Assembly (NCBI RefSeq): GCF_036014215.1
Contig: NZ_CP107921.1
Location: forward strand, 5,401,501 to 5,465,500
Source: Streptomyces sp. NBC_00440
GTDB taxonomy: Bacteria; Actinomycetota; Actinomycetes; Streptomycetales; Streptomycetaceae
Reading direction: 5' to 3'
DNA: 64,000 bases
Shown: positions 25,226 to 34,028 of the stretch, one piece after another
Layout: each line of letters starts with the position of its first letter
Numbering within the stretch: position 1 is the first letter of the stretch
Made by a program: the position numbers and the translations under genes
The notes under the pieces: generated by a model
Told to the model about the DNA's origin: nothing
What the model saw: only the letters and a program-made list of their open reading frames with translations
Databases searched by the model: none

Positions 25226-25265
25226 CAGGGGCCCGCCCCGGCAAGGGAGCCGAGGCGGGCCCCTG
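25226..25265. terminator. terminator between convergent operons
   Basis: A perfect 12-bp stem (25226-25237 with 25254-25265) and a 16-nt loop lie 17 bp past the ADIC synthase stop. It faces the minus-strand monooxygenase gene and may serve both strands. Confidence 0.8.
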
Positions 25266-25361
25266 TCCTGGATCACGCCGGGCGCGGGCGCACAGCCGCT
25301 CCAGGACGGACGGACCGCGGGGGACCGGCCTCGATGACGCGCAGCCCCAGGCGCCGGCCGG

Positions 25362-26576
25362 TCACCGTGCCGCTTCCCGGTGGGGGAGGGCGGGCGGGAC
25401 GTCCGTGGTGAAGTCCCGTGCACCGTGCATCCACGCGAGTTGGTCGTGCAGGTCGGTCGGCGACATCCCGGACAGCGCCGCGTTCCTGGCCGCTGCCGCC
25501 GCCCCGGCCGGGTGCCACAGCGCGATGCTCGCGCGGGAGATCCGCTGCACCGCGGCGGTGCGGTCGCGCCGCAGCCGGTTGTACGCCGCGAAGCACCGGG
25601 CGAAATCCGTTCCGCTGCCGTCCAGCAGGTCGCCCAGTACCACCGCGTCCTCAAGCGCCTGGCAGGCGCCCTGGGCCGCGTAGTGCAGCATCGGATGGGC
25701 CGCGTCCCCGAGCAGGGCGACCGGGCCGTCGGTCCAGTCGTCGACCGGTGCCCGGTCGATCAGCACCCAGGACTTCCACTGCTCACCGAGGCCGAGGAGC
25801 TGCCGCGGCGTCTCGTCGAGCACCATGAACAGGTCACGGATGACGTGCTCTCCCACCGGGACGCCGGCGAGCGCCCGGGTGGCACCACCGTCGTAACTGG
25901 CCGCCAGGTTGAGGTACTTGCCCCCGGCGATCGCGTAGTGCACGAAGTGGCACCTGGGTCCTGCCCACCACGTCACGGCGTTCCACCGGAGCCGCTCCGG
26001 CACCTGGTCCATCGGGATGACCGCGCGGTAGACGGTGATGCCGGAGACGCGCGGCGGACCGTCGCCGACCAGCTGCCGGCGGAGCGCGGAGTGGATGCCG
26101 TCCGCCCCGATCAGCGCGGAGCCGGTGATCCGCTCGCCGTTGTCGAGGACGGCCGTCGCACTTGTGCCGTCCTGCTCGTATCCGGCGACCGACCGGCTCG
26201 GGCACAGCTCGATCCGCGCGGTGTCGCGGCAGGCCGCGAGCAGCAGCCCGTGGAGTTCGCCGCGGTGCACGACCACGTACGGGTTGCGGAACCGCTGCCG
26301 GTAGCCCTCGGTGAGAGGCACGCTGGTGACGTGCTCGCCGGTGACGCCGTCCATGAACCGCAGCTCGTCGACGTGCACCGCGTGGGCCCGGACCTCGGCG
26401 CCCAGTCCGAGGCGGGCGAGGGCGTGCATTCCGTTCGGCGCCAGCTGGAGTCCGGCGCCGAGTTCGGCGAAGTGCTCGCCGCGTTCGAGTACCACCACGG
26501 AGTGGCCCCGTCGCGCGATGCTCAGCGCGGCGGCCAGCCCACCGATGCCGCCGCCGGCGATCACTACCTTCGCCAT
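25362..26576 (-). CDS. FAD-dependent aromatic monooxygenase (salicylate-hydroxylase-like)
   Basis: 404 residues from ATG 26576. Group A flavin monooxygenase: GGGIGG at 8-13, the DG motif in LIGADGIHSALRRQL, and the GD motif in VALLGDAAHPML. Such enzymes hydroxylate, sometimes with decarboxylation, electron-rich benzoates using NAD(P)H and O2. Beside the 3-hydroxyanthranilate operon and overlapping the AMP-ligase gene by 13 bp, it probably hydroxylates an anthranilate or quinoline intermediate (inference). It is co-transcribed with the ligase, downstream of it. Confidence 0.88.
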   Translation of the reverse strand: MAKVVIAGGGIGGLAAALSIARRGHSVVVLERGEHFAELGAGLQLAPNGMHALARLGLGAEVRAHAVHVDELRFMDGVTGEHVTSVPLTEGYRQRFRNPYVVVHRGELHGLLLAACRDTARIELCPSRSVAGYEQDGTSATAVLDNGERITGSALIGADGIHSALRRQLVGDGPPRVSGITVYRAVIPMDQVPERLRWNAVTWWAGPRCHFVHYAIAGGKYLNLAASYDGGATRALAGVPVGEHVIRDLFMVLDETPRQLLGLGEQWKSWVLIDRAPVDDWTDGPVALLGDAAHPMLHYAAQGACQALEDAVVLGDLLDGSGTDFARCFAAYNRLRRDRTAAVQRISRASIALWHPAGAAAAARNAALSGMSPTDLHDQLAWMHGARDFTTDVPPALPHREAAR

Positions 26577-28147
26577 GTCTGCCGGTCCCGGGTCCCGTTG
26601 CTCAGAGCCTCGGCCAGCTCCAGCCGTTTGATCTTGGTGGTGGCGGTCTGCGGCAGGTCGGCCCGGCTCCACTGGACAGGCTCCGACATCGGGGCCAGAC
26701 CGGCCGTGGCGCGGGCCCACGCGACCATGTCGAGCGGCTTGTTGTCCCGGGTGCACACCACCGGGACCGGCGCGCCGTCCGGGCCGGGCACGATGATGAC
26801 CTCCACCAGCTCGTCCAGCGCGGAGAAGAGGGCGTCCTCGGCGGCCAGCGTGCTGCCGAAGCCGGGGATGACATCGACCTCGCGGTCGAGCAGGTGCAGA
26901 CAGCCCCACCGGGTGCGGTAGCCCACGTCGCCCATCCGCCACCAGGTGTCGTGCTCCTGCCTCGCGTACCGCTCGGCTTCGCCCAGGTACGTCAGGACCC
27001 TGCCGTTGGTGCGGACCTCGATGTATCCGGGGGATGCCTCGGACACCGGCTGCCCGTCCTGGCTGACCACCCGGACCGTGGTCATGCCGGGGAACGCATG
27101 CCCGACGCAGCGGCCGTCGGCGCCCTTGCCGCGCCAGCGGGTGAAGATCCGACCGACCACAGGCCCGGCCTCGCTCTGGCCGTAGAGCTGGGCGAAGACC
27201 GGCATCCGGTGCCGGGAGGCCCGCAGCATCCGCTGCACGGTCCGGGGGTGGATGGCGTCGAAGGTGCTGCTGAAGTACTTCACCTGGGCCAGCGGCCGCC
27301 GCGGGTCGTCCACCAGCTCCTCCCACCGCATGAACGTGTTGGGGTGGGCCTCGACCACCCCCGGGCGCAGCCGTGCGAACAGGTCGGCGGTCCGCCGCGG
27401 GTCGTCGTCGGCCAGCAGGACGAGCGGGAAGCCGCGCAGCAGCGCGATGGCCACCGCGGTGAAGAGCCGGGAGTGCACGAAGGACACATGCATCGCCACC
27501 GGGCGGCGCTTGCGGACCGGGGCGACCGCAGCGGCCTGTGGCCGGTAACGGGCCTGCAGTGTCCACCCGGTGTGCACGGCAAGCTTCGGGAGGCCGGTGG
27601 TGCCGGACGTGTGAGTGATCAGCGTCGGGTGGTGGGCGGACATGGCGACCGGGGCCACCCGCGGCGCACCGGCCAGGTCGTGCAGCCGCAGGGCGTCGGG
27701 GTGGTCGCCCGCGGCGAGCAGCACCCGGCGCGCATGGCCGAAGACCGCGGCGGGCAGCTCGCCGTCCAACTTGGCCTGGTCCGTGATGAGATACGGCCGG
27801 TCGACCCGGCGCACCAGCTCGGCGACGGTCGTGCCGTCGAGCTTCGGCGACAGCAGTACCGGCACCGCGCCGATGCGGGACGCCATACATGCCAGCAGGG
27901 TGATGTCGAAGCTGTTCGTCTTGTAGACGACCACCCGGTCCCCCGGGCGGACCCCGGCCGCCCACAGCCGGGACGCGAAGTCGGCGACCAGGTCCGCGAT
28001 TTCAGCGACGGTCAGCCGGCGGCCCAGATCGGGTGCCAGGTCCAGATCGTGGTCGAGGGCCACGACGTTGGCCGGGTGGCGGGCGGCCGCCCGGTCGAAA
28101 AGCGTGCCCAGCCGGATTCCGCGATTTCCCACTCGTTGCAGCAGCAT
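26564..28147 (-). CDS. AMP-dependent acid ligase (ANL superfamily)
   Basis: 527 residues from ATG 28147, with GGAGG upstream. The adenylation core has HTSGTTGLPK at 179-188, YGQSEAG in place of the usual YGxTE motif, and a C-terminal lysine segment TTTKIKRLELAE. It activates a carboxylic acid as its adenylate and usually passes it to CoA or a carrier protein; no carrier protein gene is in the window. Substrates could be 3-hydroxyanthranilate or a quinaldic acid, which is inference from the neighbours. The hinge and A8 regions look complete. Confidence 0.85.
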   Translation of the reverse strand: MLLQRVGNRGIRLGTLFDRAAARHPANVVALDHDLDLAPDLGRRLTVAEIADLVADFASRLWAAGVRPGDRVVVYKTNSFDITLLACMASRIGAVPVLLSPKLDGTTVAELVRRVDRPYLITDQAKLDGELPAAVFGHARRVLLAAGDHPDALRLHDLAGAPRVAPVAMSAHHPTLITHTSGTTGLPKLAVHTGWTLQARYRPQAAAVAPVRKRRPVAMHVSFVHSRLFTAVAIALLRGFPLVLLADDDPRRTADLFARLRPGVVEAHPNTFMRWEELVDDPRRPLAQVKYFSSTFDAIHPRTVQRMLRASRHRMPVFAQLYGQSEAGPVVGRIFTRWRGKGADGRCVGHAFPGMTTVRVVSQDGQPVSEASPGYIEVRTNGRVLTYLGEAERYARQEHDTWWRMGDVGYRTRWGCLHLLDREVDVIPGFGSTLAAEDALFSALDELVEVIIVPGPDGAPVPVVCTRDNKPLDMVAWARATAGLAPMSEPVQWSRADLPQTATTKIKRLELAEALSNGTRDRQTWRR

Positions 28148-28505
28148 GTTCCGTCCCTCCTCCCGGTCATGCCTTCTCGGCGGCCTGCGTTCGCGCCCGG
28201 ACATCGCACAACAGCGGGCTCTCGGTGTTCGTTGGGGTCATGGTTCTGAATTTCGCGGGGGTGGCGCCCGCAGTCAAAGCAGGGACCCTGGGTGCGTCAA
28301 GTCGGAGCTGTCCATACGAGTTGACGAAGCCTCAGGCTGTTTTCCCGTGTGCGGTGCGCCGGTGCCAGAATCGGCAGGGTGCCGCTGCCCGTGCCGACGA
28401 ATCGGGTCACCTGAAGAGATGCACTACGGCGGCGAGCGGCTGATCCCGGACATCGCCGCGGCCACGGCGCGGCAGCTACTGCGAGCGAATCGAGGGGGCC
28501 GCCCG
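28148..28505. other. divergent promoter region
   Basis: 358 bp between the ligase (minus) and the exporter (plus). An interrupted inverted repeat (GTCAA near 28298, TTGAC at 28320) is the only obvious structure. No gene is supported, though the exporter frame is open here and an in-frame ATG lies at 28419. Confidence 0.5.
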
Positions 28506-30068
28506 ATGGAACGCCGATGGTGGACGCTGCTGGTGGTGTGCGCGGCGATGTTCATGCTGCTGATCGACGTCAACGTGGTCGTCGTCGCCCTGCCGGACAT
28601 CCAGCACGCGCTCGACGCGAGCTTCGGCAGCCTGCAGTGGATGACGGACGCCTACGCCCTCACGCTGGCCGCGCTGCTGCTCACCGCAGGTTTCCTCGCC
28701 GACAAGTACGGCCGGCGGCGGGTGTTCGCCATCGGACTGGTGGTCTTCACCGGTGGCTCACTGCTCTGCGGCCTCGCGCCGAACGCGTCGGTGCTGGTCC
28801 TGTGCCGCGCGGTGCAGGGAATCGGCGGCGCCATCCTGTCGGCCACCTCCCTCGCCCTGCTCGCCGGTTCCTTCCAGGGCAGGCAGCGGGGGGTGGCCTT
28901 CGGCGTCTGGGGCGCCGTCGCGGGCATCGCGACCGGCCTGGGTCCGCTGCTCGGCGGCGTGCTCACCGGCAGCGTCGGTTGGCGGGGGATCTTCCTGGTG
29001 AACGTGCCGGTCGGTATCGCCGCACTGGTCGTCACGGTGTGCAGGGTGGACGAGTCCCGCGCCCCGCGGGGCGGCCGGATCGACTGGCCGGGTGTGGTGA
29101 CCCTGACCGCCGGGCTGTTCAGCCTGGTCTACGGGCTGATCACGGCGAGCGAGGCCGGCTGGGGCGGACACGGCGTGCCTCTCTGGCTCGGCCTGGCGGT
29201 GCTCTGCCTGGTGGCGTTCGCGGTGGTCGAACGGCGGGTTCCGGAGCCGATGTTCAGCCTGTCGCTGTTGCGCATCCCGACCTTTCTCGGCGGCTCGGTG
29301 GCGGCCTTCGCGATGAATGCCTCGCTGTACGCGGTCTTCCTCTATCTCGTGCTCTATCTCCAGAACGGCCTGGGTGGCAGCCCGACGGCCACCGGCGTCC
29401 GGCTGCTGGCAGGCTCCGCCTTCACCTTCGTCGCCGCCTTCGCCGCGGGCCGGCTGACCAGCCGGGTCCCGGTGCGGTGGCTGATAGGCCCGGGTCTGGG
29501 CCTGGTGGGCGCCGGCCTGCTGCTGATGCGGGGCCTGACCGCCGGGTCCGACTGGACCCATCTGATCCCCGGGCTTGTCGTCTCCGGTATCGGCGCCGGT
29601 CTGGTCAACCCTCCGCTCGCCTCGACGGCAGTGGGCGTTGTGCCGCCGCAGCGGTCCGGGATGGCCTCGGGAGCCAACCAGACCTTCCGGCAGATCGGTA
29701 TCGCGGTCGGGGTCGCCTGCTACGGCACCATCTTCGTGGCGTCCCTGCACACGACGCTCCGGCAGCGGCTGGCCGGCGTACCGGCGCTGCGCGGCCGGGT
29801 CGAGCAGATCACTGGCGCGGTGCACCAGGGAGCCGCCGATCAGGCGGTGGCACTGGCGCCGCCGGACGTCCGGGGCGCGCTGGCCGACGCGATCCGTACC
29901 GGATACGCCGACTCCCTCAACGCCGTGCTGCTCGCGGCCGGCCTGCTGGCGCTGGTGGGCGGCGCGCTGGCCACCGTACTGATCCGCAGCCGGGACTTCG
30001 CCGCCCCCCAGCCGCCACCGGCGGAACCGGCGGAGCGTCCGGGCACCGGGGTGTCAGGTGGTCGCTGA
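28506..30068 (+). CDS. DHA2-family (14-helix) MFS exporter
   Basis: 520 residues from ATG 28506, which has GAGGGG eight bases upstream; ATG 28419 is in frame but has poor spacing. About fourteen membrane segments, with motif A LADKYGRRRVFA after segment 2 and GPLLGGVLTG as motif C in segment 5, typical of drug/proton antiporters. A Pro/Ala/Glu-rich tail follows the last helix. It probably exports streptonigrin or an intermediate. It is not in an operon: a divergent ligase gene lies upstream and a convergent methyltransferase downstream. Confidence 0.87.
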   Translation: MERRWWTLLVVCAAMFMLLIDVNVVVVALPDIQHALDASFGSLQWMTDAYALTLAALLLTAGFLADKYGRRRVFAIGLVVFTGGSLLCGLAPNASVLVLCRAVQGIGGAILSATSLALLAGSFQGRQRGVAFGVWGAVAGIATGLGPLLGGVLTGSVGWRGIFLVNVPVGIAALVVTVCRVDESRAPRGGRIDWPGVVTLTAGLFSLVYGLITASEAGWGGHGVPLWLGLAVLCLVAFAVVERRVPEPMFSLSLLRIPTFLGGSVAAFAMNASLYAVFLYLVLYLQNGLGGSPTATGVRLLAGSAFTFVAAFAAGRLTSRVPVRWLIGPGLGLVGAGLLLMRGLTAGSDWTHLIPGLVVSGIGAGLVNPPLASTAVGVVPPQRSGMASGANQTFRQIGIAVGVACYGTIFVASLHTTLRQRLAGVPALRGRVEQITGAVHQGAADQAVALAPPDVRGALADAIRTGYADSLNAVLLAAGLLALVGGALATVLIRSRDFAAPQPPPAEPAERPGTGVSGGR

Positions 30069-30104
30069 GGGCTGCCCGCAAGGGATTACGGGACAGCCCT
30101 CAGC
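30064..30104. terminator. terminator shared by convergent genes
   Basis: A perfect 11-bp stem (30064-30074 with 30094-30104) has a 19-nt loop. The left arm includes the exporter stop codon and the right arm the last codons of the minus-strand methyltransferase, so one hairpin appears to serve both strands. Confidence 0.7.
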
Positions 30105-30930
30105 TCTCAGCCAGCAGGAACGACTCGCCGACTTCCGGCAGCAGCCCGTCCGGGCGCCCGGCGAAGTAGCGCTCGGTGAGGTCCGCCGTCGAGAGGTGCC
30201 GGACCTCGCGGAACCCGGACTCGCGCGCCAGTTGCAGCATCTCGTCGGCGGTGAAGCAGCTGCGGAACCGGATCGGGTGGCGCGGCTTCTCGCCACCGGC
30301 GGTGACCGTGTCGGGCGGCAGCAGGAAGGTCATGGCGAAGGCGGAGCCCGGCGCCGTCTTCGCCGCCTTGGCCAGGGTGTCCGCGACCGCGTCCTTGGTG
30401 AGGTACATGCTGACTCCGGTGCTGGCCAGCACCGCCGGCCGGTCCTGGTCGAAGCCGGCTTCGACCAGCCGCTCCCACCAGTCCTCGTCCGCCTCGAAGT
30501 CGACCGGTACCATCCGCAGCCATTCGGGCATGCCGTAGCCGAGCTCGTCCAGCCGCTTCCGCTTCCACTCCTGCGGGCCGTACTGGTCGATCTCGAACAC
30601 CCGCATCTCGGCGGCGCGTTCCGGATGCCGCTGGGCGAAGGTGTCCAGACCGGCGCCGAGGATCACGTACTGCCGCACGCCGTCGGCGAACCGCTCGGCG
30701 ACCAGGTCCTCCACGAACCGCGCCCGGGCGACGACGCCCGCGCGGAACCCGCTGGTGGCGTTCTTGCCCATGTCGGGACGGCGGCGCCAGTTCTCACCCG
30801 GCGCGACGAGTTCCAGGCCGATCTCGTCCTCAAGGACATGCGGGGGCTCGTCGACCTGGACGTGCATGGCCCGCCAGAGGGCCACTCGCGCGGCTGTCGA
30901 CTCGGGCGCGACTGTTCGCTGGGCAGGCAT
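30100..30930 (-). CDS. leucine-carboxyl-methyltransferase-family methyltransferase (copy 2)
   Basis: 276 residues from ATG 30930; a GTG at 30957 would add nine. It is a paralogue of the 10313 gene: LWRAMHVQVDEPPHVLEDE at the start, the same SAM loop GAGLDTFAQR at 92-101, and MYLTKDAVADTL. Either copy could be the carboxyl methyltransferase that acts on lavendamycin (StnF2 in the known pathway). Why the cluster keeps two is unclear; one may act on another carboxyl or hydroxyl. It ends against the exporter with a shared hairpin. Confidence 0.82.
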   Translation of the reverse strand: MPAQRTVAPESTAARVALWRAMHVQVDEPPHVLEDEIGLELVAPGENWRRRPDMGKNATSGFRAGVVARARFVEDLVAERFADGVRQYVILGAGLDTFAQRHPERAAEMRVFEIDQYGPQEWKRKRLDELGYGMPEWLRMVPVDFEADEDWWERLVEAGFDQDRPAVLASTGVSMYLTKDAVADTLAKAAKTAPGSAFAMTFLLPPDTVTAGGEKPRHPIRFRSCFTADEMLQLARESGFREVRHLSTADLTERYFAGRPDGLLPEVGESFLLAES

Positions 30931-31111
30931 GACGTACTCGCTCTCGGTTCGGGTCACCGATCACGTCAGGGCAGGCACTGCGCCCGCGCCGTCCGTGAGG
31001 GGGCGGACCCACCCTGCCCGGCCGGTGTTCCGCCGGCCCGCACCACCGTGCCGCGTTCACCCGATGGGATGATGCGGCTCGGTTCCGGTGCGGGAGCCGA
31101 GCCGCGTGAGA

Positions 31112-31603
31112 TCACTTCTCTTCGTCGCGGAACAGGCGCCACACGGCCGTTCCGGTGGTGACGCCGAGCGCGAGAGCGCCCAGCCCCCAGGCGGGGCCCG
31201 TCCGCTCGCGGCCGAGCGCGCTGTCGACGGAGAGCGGCCCCGGGCCGTCCCAGGCCAGGCAGACCGCGGCTGTGGCCAGAACCAGTGGGTACTCGTAGCC
31301 GCCGTTCTCGGCCCACAGGCCCTGCCGCCGGTGCACGGCCGCGGCGTTGACCATCTCCCCGATGAGGGCGGACGCGGCCAGCGGGGTGGCCGTCCCGGTC
31401 ACCAGGCCCACGCCCGCGGCCAGTTCGGTGGCTCCGGCCAGGGTGGCCATCACCCGGCCGTTGCGGTACCCGAACGACTCGAAGGTCTCCGCCGTCCGCT
31501 CATGGCCCGCTCCGCCGAACCAGCCGAACAGCTTCCGGCCGCCGAAGCCGATGGCCAGTCCGCCGACGACGCCCCTGATGATCAACCGGCCCGTGCTCGC
31601 CAT
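31112..31603 (-). CDS. DoxX-family membrane protein
   Basis: 163 residues with four hydrophobic segments (about 8-25, 52-72, 78-95 and 133-155). The family includes the quinol-oxidase subunit DoxD and, in actinomycetes, membrane proteins linked to redox stress and thiol homeostasis. In a cluster that makes a redox-cycling quinone a protective role is conceivable, but this is inference. An ATGCTAGC octamer, shared with the RHH operator, lies about 80 bp upstream of the start (31686-31693). Confidence 0.78.
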   Translation of the reverse strand: MASTGRLIIRGVVGGLAIGFGGRKLFGWFGGAGHERTAETFESFGYRNGRVMATLAGATELAAGVGLVTGTATPLAASALIGEMVNAAAVHRRQGLWAENGGYEYPLVLATAAVCLAWDGPGPLSVDSALGRERTGPAWGLGALALGVTTGTAVWRLFRDEEK

Positions 31604-31722
31604 CGTCGTCCTTCCGTGTCCCCGGCCGCGCCGGGAATCGAGGTGTCCGCCGTGCGCCGGCCGGGAAGGGGCCGGAGGCTGTAAATGCTAGCCCTCCGGC
31701 CTCCGGAGTGCCTGGTGATCCC

Positions 31723-31759
31723 GGTGTGCGAGTGGGGAGATTCCCCGCTCGCACACCGC
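31723..31759. promoter_or_regulatory. palindrome: StrR-like operator variant or terminator
   Basis: 17-bp arms (31723-31739 and 31743-31759) with one mismatch and a 3-bp centre. It contains GTGCGAGTG-N11-CGCTCGCAC, the same spacing as the GTCCGACTG operators but with changed half-sites. It lies just past the stop of the HpaB-like gene and 120 bp upstream of doxX, so it could terminate one or control the other. Confidence 0.5.
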
Positions 31760-31767
31760 CACGGCCG

Positions 31768-33330
31768 CTACGACGACGGCTGGCTCTTCGCCGGGTACAT
31801 CCCGGTGAGAGGCCTGGTCGGCGGGGGAGGGGGCGCCATTTCCAGAACCTCCGGCGGGAGCGGGATGTCCAGGCTCCGGTCCGAGCCGGCCAGTGCCCGG
31901 TCGACCGCCCGGTGGATCTCCGTCTTGTCCGCGCCGAGGTAGAGCCCGGCGGTCAGCCGCACCGGATCGCCGCTGTAGTAGTTCACGTACTGCATGAGCC
32001 GCTGGCCGAACCCGTCGCCGGCCACGTCCCAGGCGAGTTTGAACAGCCGGACCCGCTCCTCGGCCGGGACGCCCGGACGGCCCCGGACGAACCGGTCGAT
32101 GAACGGGCGCAGCTCCTCGTTGGCGAAGTCCCCGCCGGACGGCGCGTAGAAGAAGTTGCCCGCCGCCAGGATCTGGATGACCTCGACCATCCGGCGGTGC
32201 GTCGGCGCGGTCTGCATATGGAAGGCCATGATCCCCGGCAGGTACGGCACCCAGGTGCCGTCCGGCAGGGGCGCGGCCATGGCTTCGGCGCCGTGGAACA
32301 GCGTCCGCAGGGTTTCGAGCCGGGAGATCAGGTCGCCGAGCTTCTCCTGGACATGCAGGAAGGTGTCGATCCCGGTCGCGTCGGCGATCTTCGTCGCGAT
32401 GCCGCAGAGCAGTTCCAGCGAGGCCAGGCTCCGGGCGCCGTTGACCACCAGGACGCTCGGGTCACTGCCGAGCACCCGGTTGACCAGGTCACGGCTGCCG
32501 GGCCGGCCGTCGACGACGACCCGGTCCCACGGGACCAGCACGTCGTCGAAGACGGCGATGCAGTCCATCTCCTCGAACCGGCTGCTGAGCGGGTGGTCGA
32601 ACTCCGTCCGGCCGGCCGGAGCCACCGGCTCGCGGCAGATGAACTTCAGGCCGGGTGTGTCGATGGGGATCGCGAACACCACCGCGTAGTCGTCGTCGCC
32701 CGGGGCGATGCCCCCGAAGGGGACGACCACGAGCTCCTCCGCGAACGGCGCCATGGTGCTGAGCATCTTCGCGCCGCGGACGACGATTCCCTCGTCGGTC
32801 TCCCGTACCTTCCCCAGGTGCAGGAACGGGTCCTCCTGCTGGGACGAGGTCTTCGACCGGTCGATCGCCGGGTTGATCAGCACATGCGTCAGGAAGAGGT
32901 CGTTGTCCCGCACCCGCTCGTAGTAGCGGCGTGCGTTCTCGCCGAACCGCTCGTCCAGTTCACCGAACACCGGGGCGTTGGTGTTCCAGCCCAGGACGAA
33001 GGCGTTCATGAAGTCCGGGGTCCGGCCCATCATCCCGAAGGTGTGGCCGGCGCGGAGCTGGAAGTGCCGCCGCTTGGCGACCAGTTCCTCCTTGCTCCGG
33101 CACGGCTGGAACGAGCGCGAAAGCCGTTCACCCGTCGTGGGGGACACATAGGTGCATACGTCGACGTACCGCGGGTCCAGCTGGAGGTCGTACTGCTCCG
33201 CGACGGTCCGCAGCGGACCGGCGAAGACCGGCTCCTCGGTGACGTGTGCGATGCGGCGGCCGTTGAGATAGATCTCGGGGTCGAGCGACTTCAGATTGTC
33301 GAGGTACTGCTTCCCCGTGCGTGCGGGCAC
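31768..33330 (-). CDS. FADH2-dependent aromatic hydroxylase (HpaB family)
   Basis: 520 residues, the usual size of 4-hydroxyphenylacetate 3-monooxygenase large subunits. It starts with the family N-terminal TGKQYLDNLKSLDPEIYLNG and has the acyl-CoA-dehydrogenase-like core (AFHMQTAPTHRRMVEV, SGGDFANEELRPFIDRF). These enzymes hydroxylate phenols to catechols using free reduced flavin. A catechol is required for the dimethoxyphenol ring of streptonigrin, so it may hydroxylate the phenol ring left after indole opening (inference). A flavoprotein gene that may supply reduced flavin lies 38 bp upstream on the same strand. The C-terminus is Pro-rich. Confidence 0.87.
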   Translation of the reverse strand: MPARTGKQYLDNLKSLDPEIYLNGRRIAHVTEEPVFAGPLRTVAEQYDLQLDPRYVDVCTYVSPTTGERLSRSFQPCRSKEELVAKRRHFQLRAGHTFGMMGRTPDFMNAFVLGWNTNAPVFGELDERFGENARRYYERVRDNDLFLTHVLINPAIDRSKTSSQQEDPFLHLGKVRETDEGIVVRGAKMLSTMAPFAEELVVVPFGGIAPGDDDYAVVFAIPIDTPGLKFICREPVAPAGRTEFDHPLSSRFEEMDCIAVFDDVLVPWDRVVVDGRPGSRDLVNRVLGSDPSVLVVNGARSLASLELLCGIATKIADATGIDTFLHVQEKLGDLISRLETLRTLFHGAEAMAAPLPDGTWVPYLPGIMAFHMQTAPTHRRMVEVIQILAAGNFFYAPSGGDFANEELRPFIDRFVRGRPGVPAEERVRLFKLAWDVAGDGFGQRLMQYVNYYSGDPVRLTAGLYLGADKTEIHRAVDRALAGSDRSLDIPLPPEVLEMAPPPPPTRPLTGMYPAKSQPSS

Positions 33331-33368
33331 GATGTCCTCCTTGTCGGGCGGTGGGTGGGAGTTGCGGC

Positions 33369-34028
33369 TCAGCTGAGGGAGGCGCTCTCGCGCAGGGCGA
33401 GGTCCCGGCCGGCCGCGCGGGCCTGTTCCTCGGCGGCGATCCGGGACCGCGCGGCCGGCTCGGCGAACCGGTCCAGCGCCGGATCGAAACCAACAAGGGT
33501 CAACTCGCGCTCAACAACGGTGAGTTGCAGGTTCCAGGTATCGCTGAAGATGCGGCGCATCCAGCCGATGGCGTGGTCCCAGCCATCCCGCGGGGTCCCC
33601 GGCCCGTAGGCGCCGCCCCGGGCGGTCAGCAGCACCGCCGGCTTGCCCGTCAGTGGTTTCTCCCCGCCCGGGGCCATCCTCGGATCGGTGATGACGAGGT
33701 CCACCCAGGTCTTCAGGTGCTGGGAGACACCGAAGTTGTAGAGCGGCGCCGCGAGGATCACGGCGTCGGCAGCGATCAGCTCGTCGGCCAGCGACGCGGC
33801 CAGCGCCACGGCGTCCCGCTGCTCGGGCGTGTGCCGGTCCGGGGGAGCGAACTGGGTCGCGACCGCGGCGGCCCAGGCGGTCGGCGGCAGCGGGGCCTCA
33901 CCGAGGTGGCGCCGGACCACCGGTGCGTCCGGGGTCGCGGCGCGCCACTCCTGCTCCACGAGGTCGGCGAGCGTGCTGGTGCTGGACCGGGTGCCGAGGA
34001 TGCTGGTGTCCAGCCGGAAGAGAGACAT
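33369..34028 (-). CDS. FMN-dependent NAD(P)H azoreductase/quinone-reductase-like flavoprotein
   Basis: 219 residues from ATG 34028 (GGAG upstream; a GTG directly precedes it). It has a flavodoxin-like fold of the AzoR/NQO group: start FRLDTSILGTRSSTSTLAD, FMN-contact PLYNFGVSQHLKTWVD, and RGGAYGPGTP. It could feed reduced flavin to the HpaB-like hydroxylase encoded directly downstream, although HpaC-type partners are usually of another fold. Alternatively it may reduce the aminoquinone product or an intermediate by two electrons. The divergent promoter with the Rieske genes carries the perfect StrR-type palindrome. Confidence 0.82.
   Translation of the reverse strand: MSLFRLDTSILGTRSSTSTLADLVEQEWRAATPDAPVVRRHLGEAPLPPTAWAAAVATQFAPPDRHTPEQRDAVALAASLADELIAADAVILAAPLYNFGVSQHLKTWVDLVITDPRMAPGGEKPLTGKPAVLLTARGGAYGPGTPRDGWDHAIGWMRRIFSDTWNLQLTVVERELTLVGFDPALDRFAEPAARSRIAAEEQARAAGRDLALRESASLS

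Noticed and set aside
28419..28505. Earlier start for the 28506 exporter (MHYGGERLIPD...)
   Set aside because: The GAAGAG before it is too close to the ATG, while ATG 28506 has a well-spaced GAGGGG and begins right at the first membrane helix.
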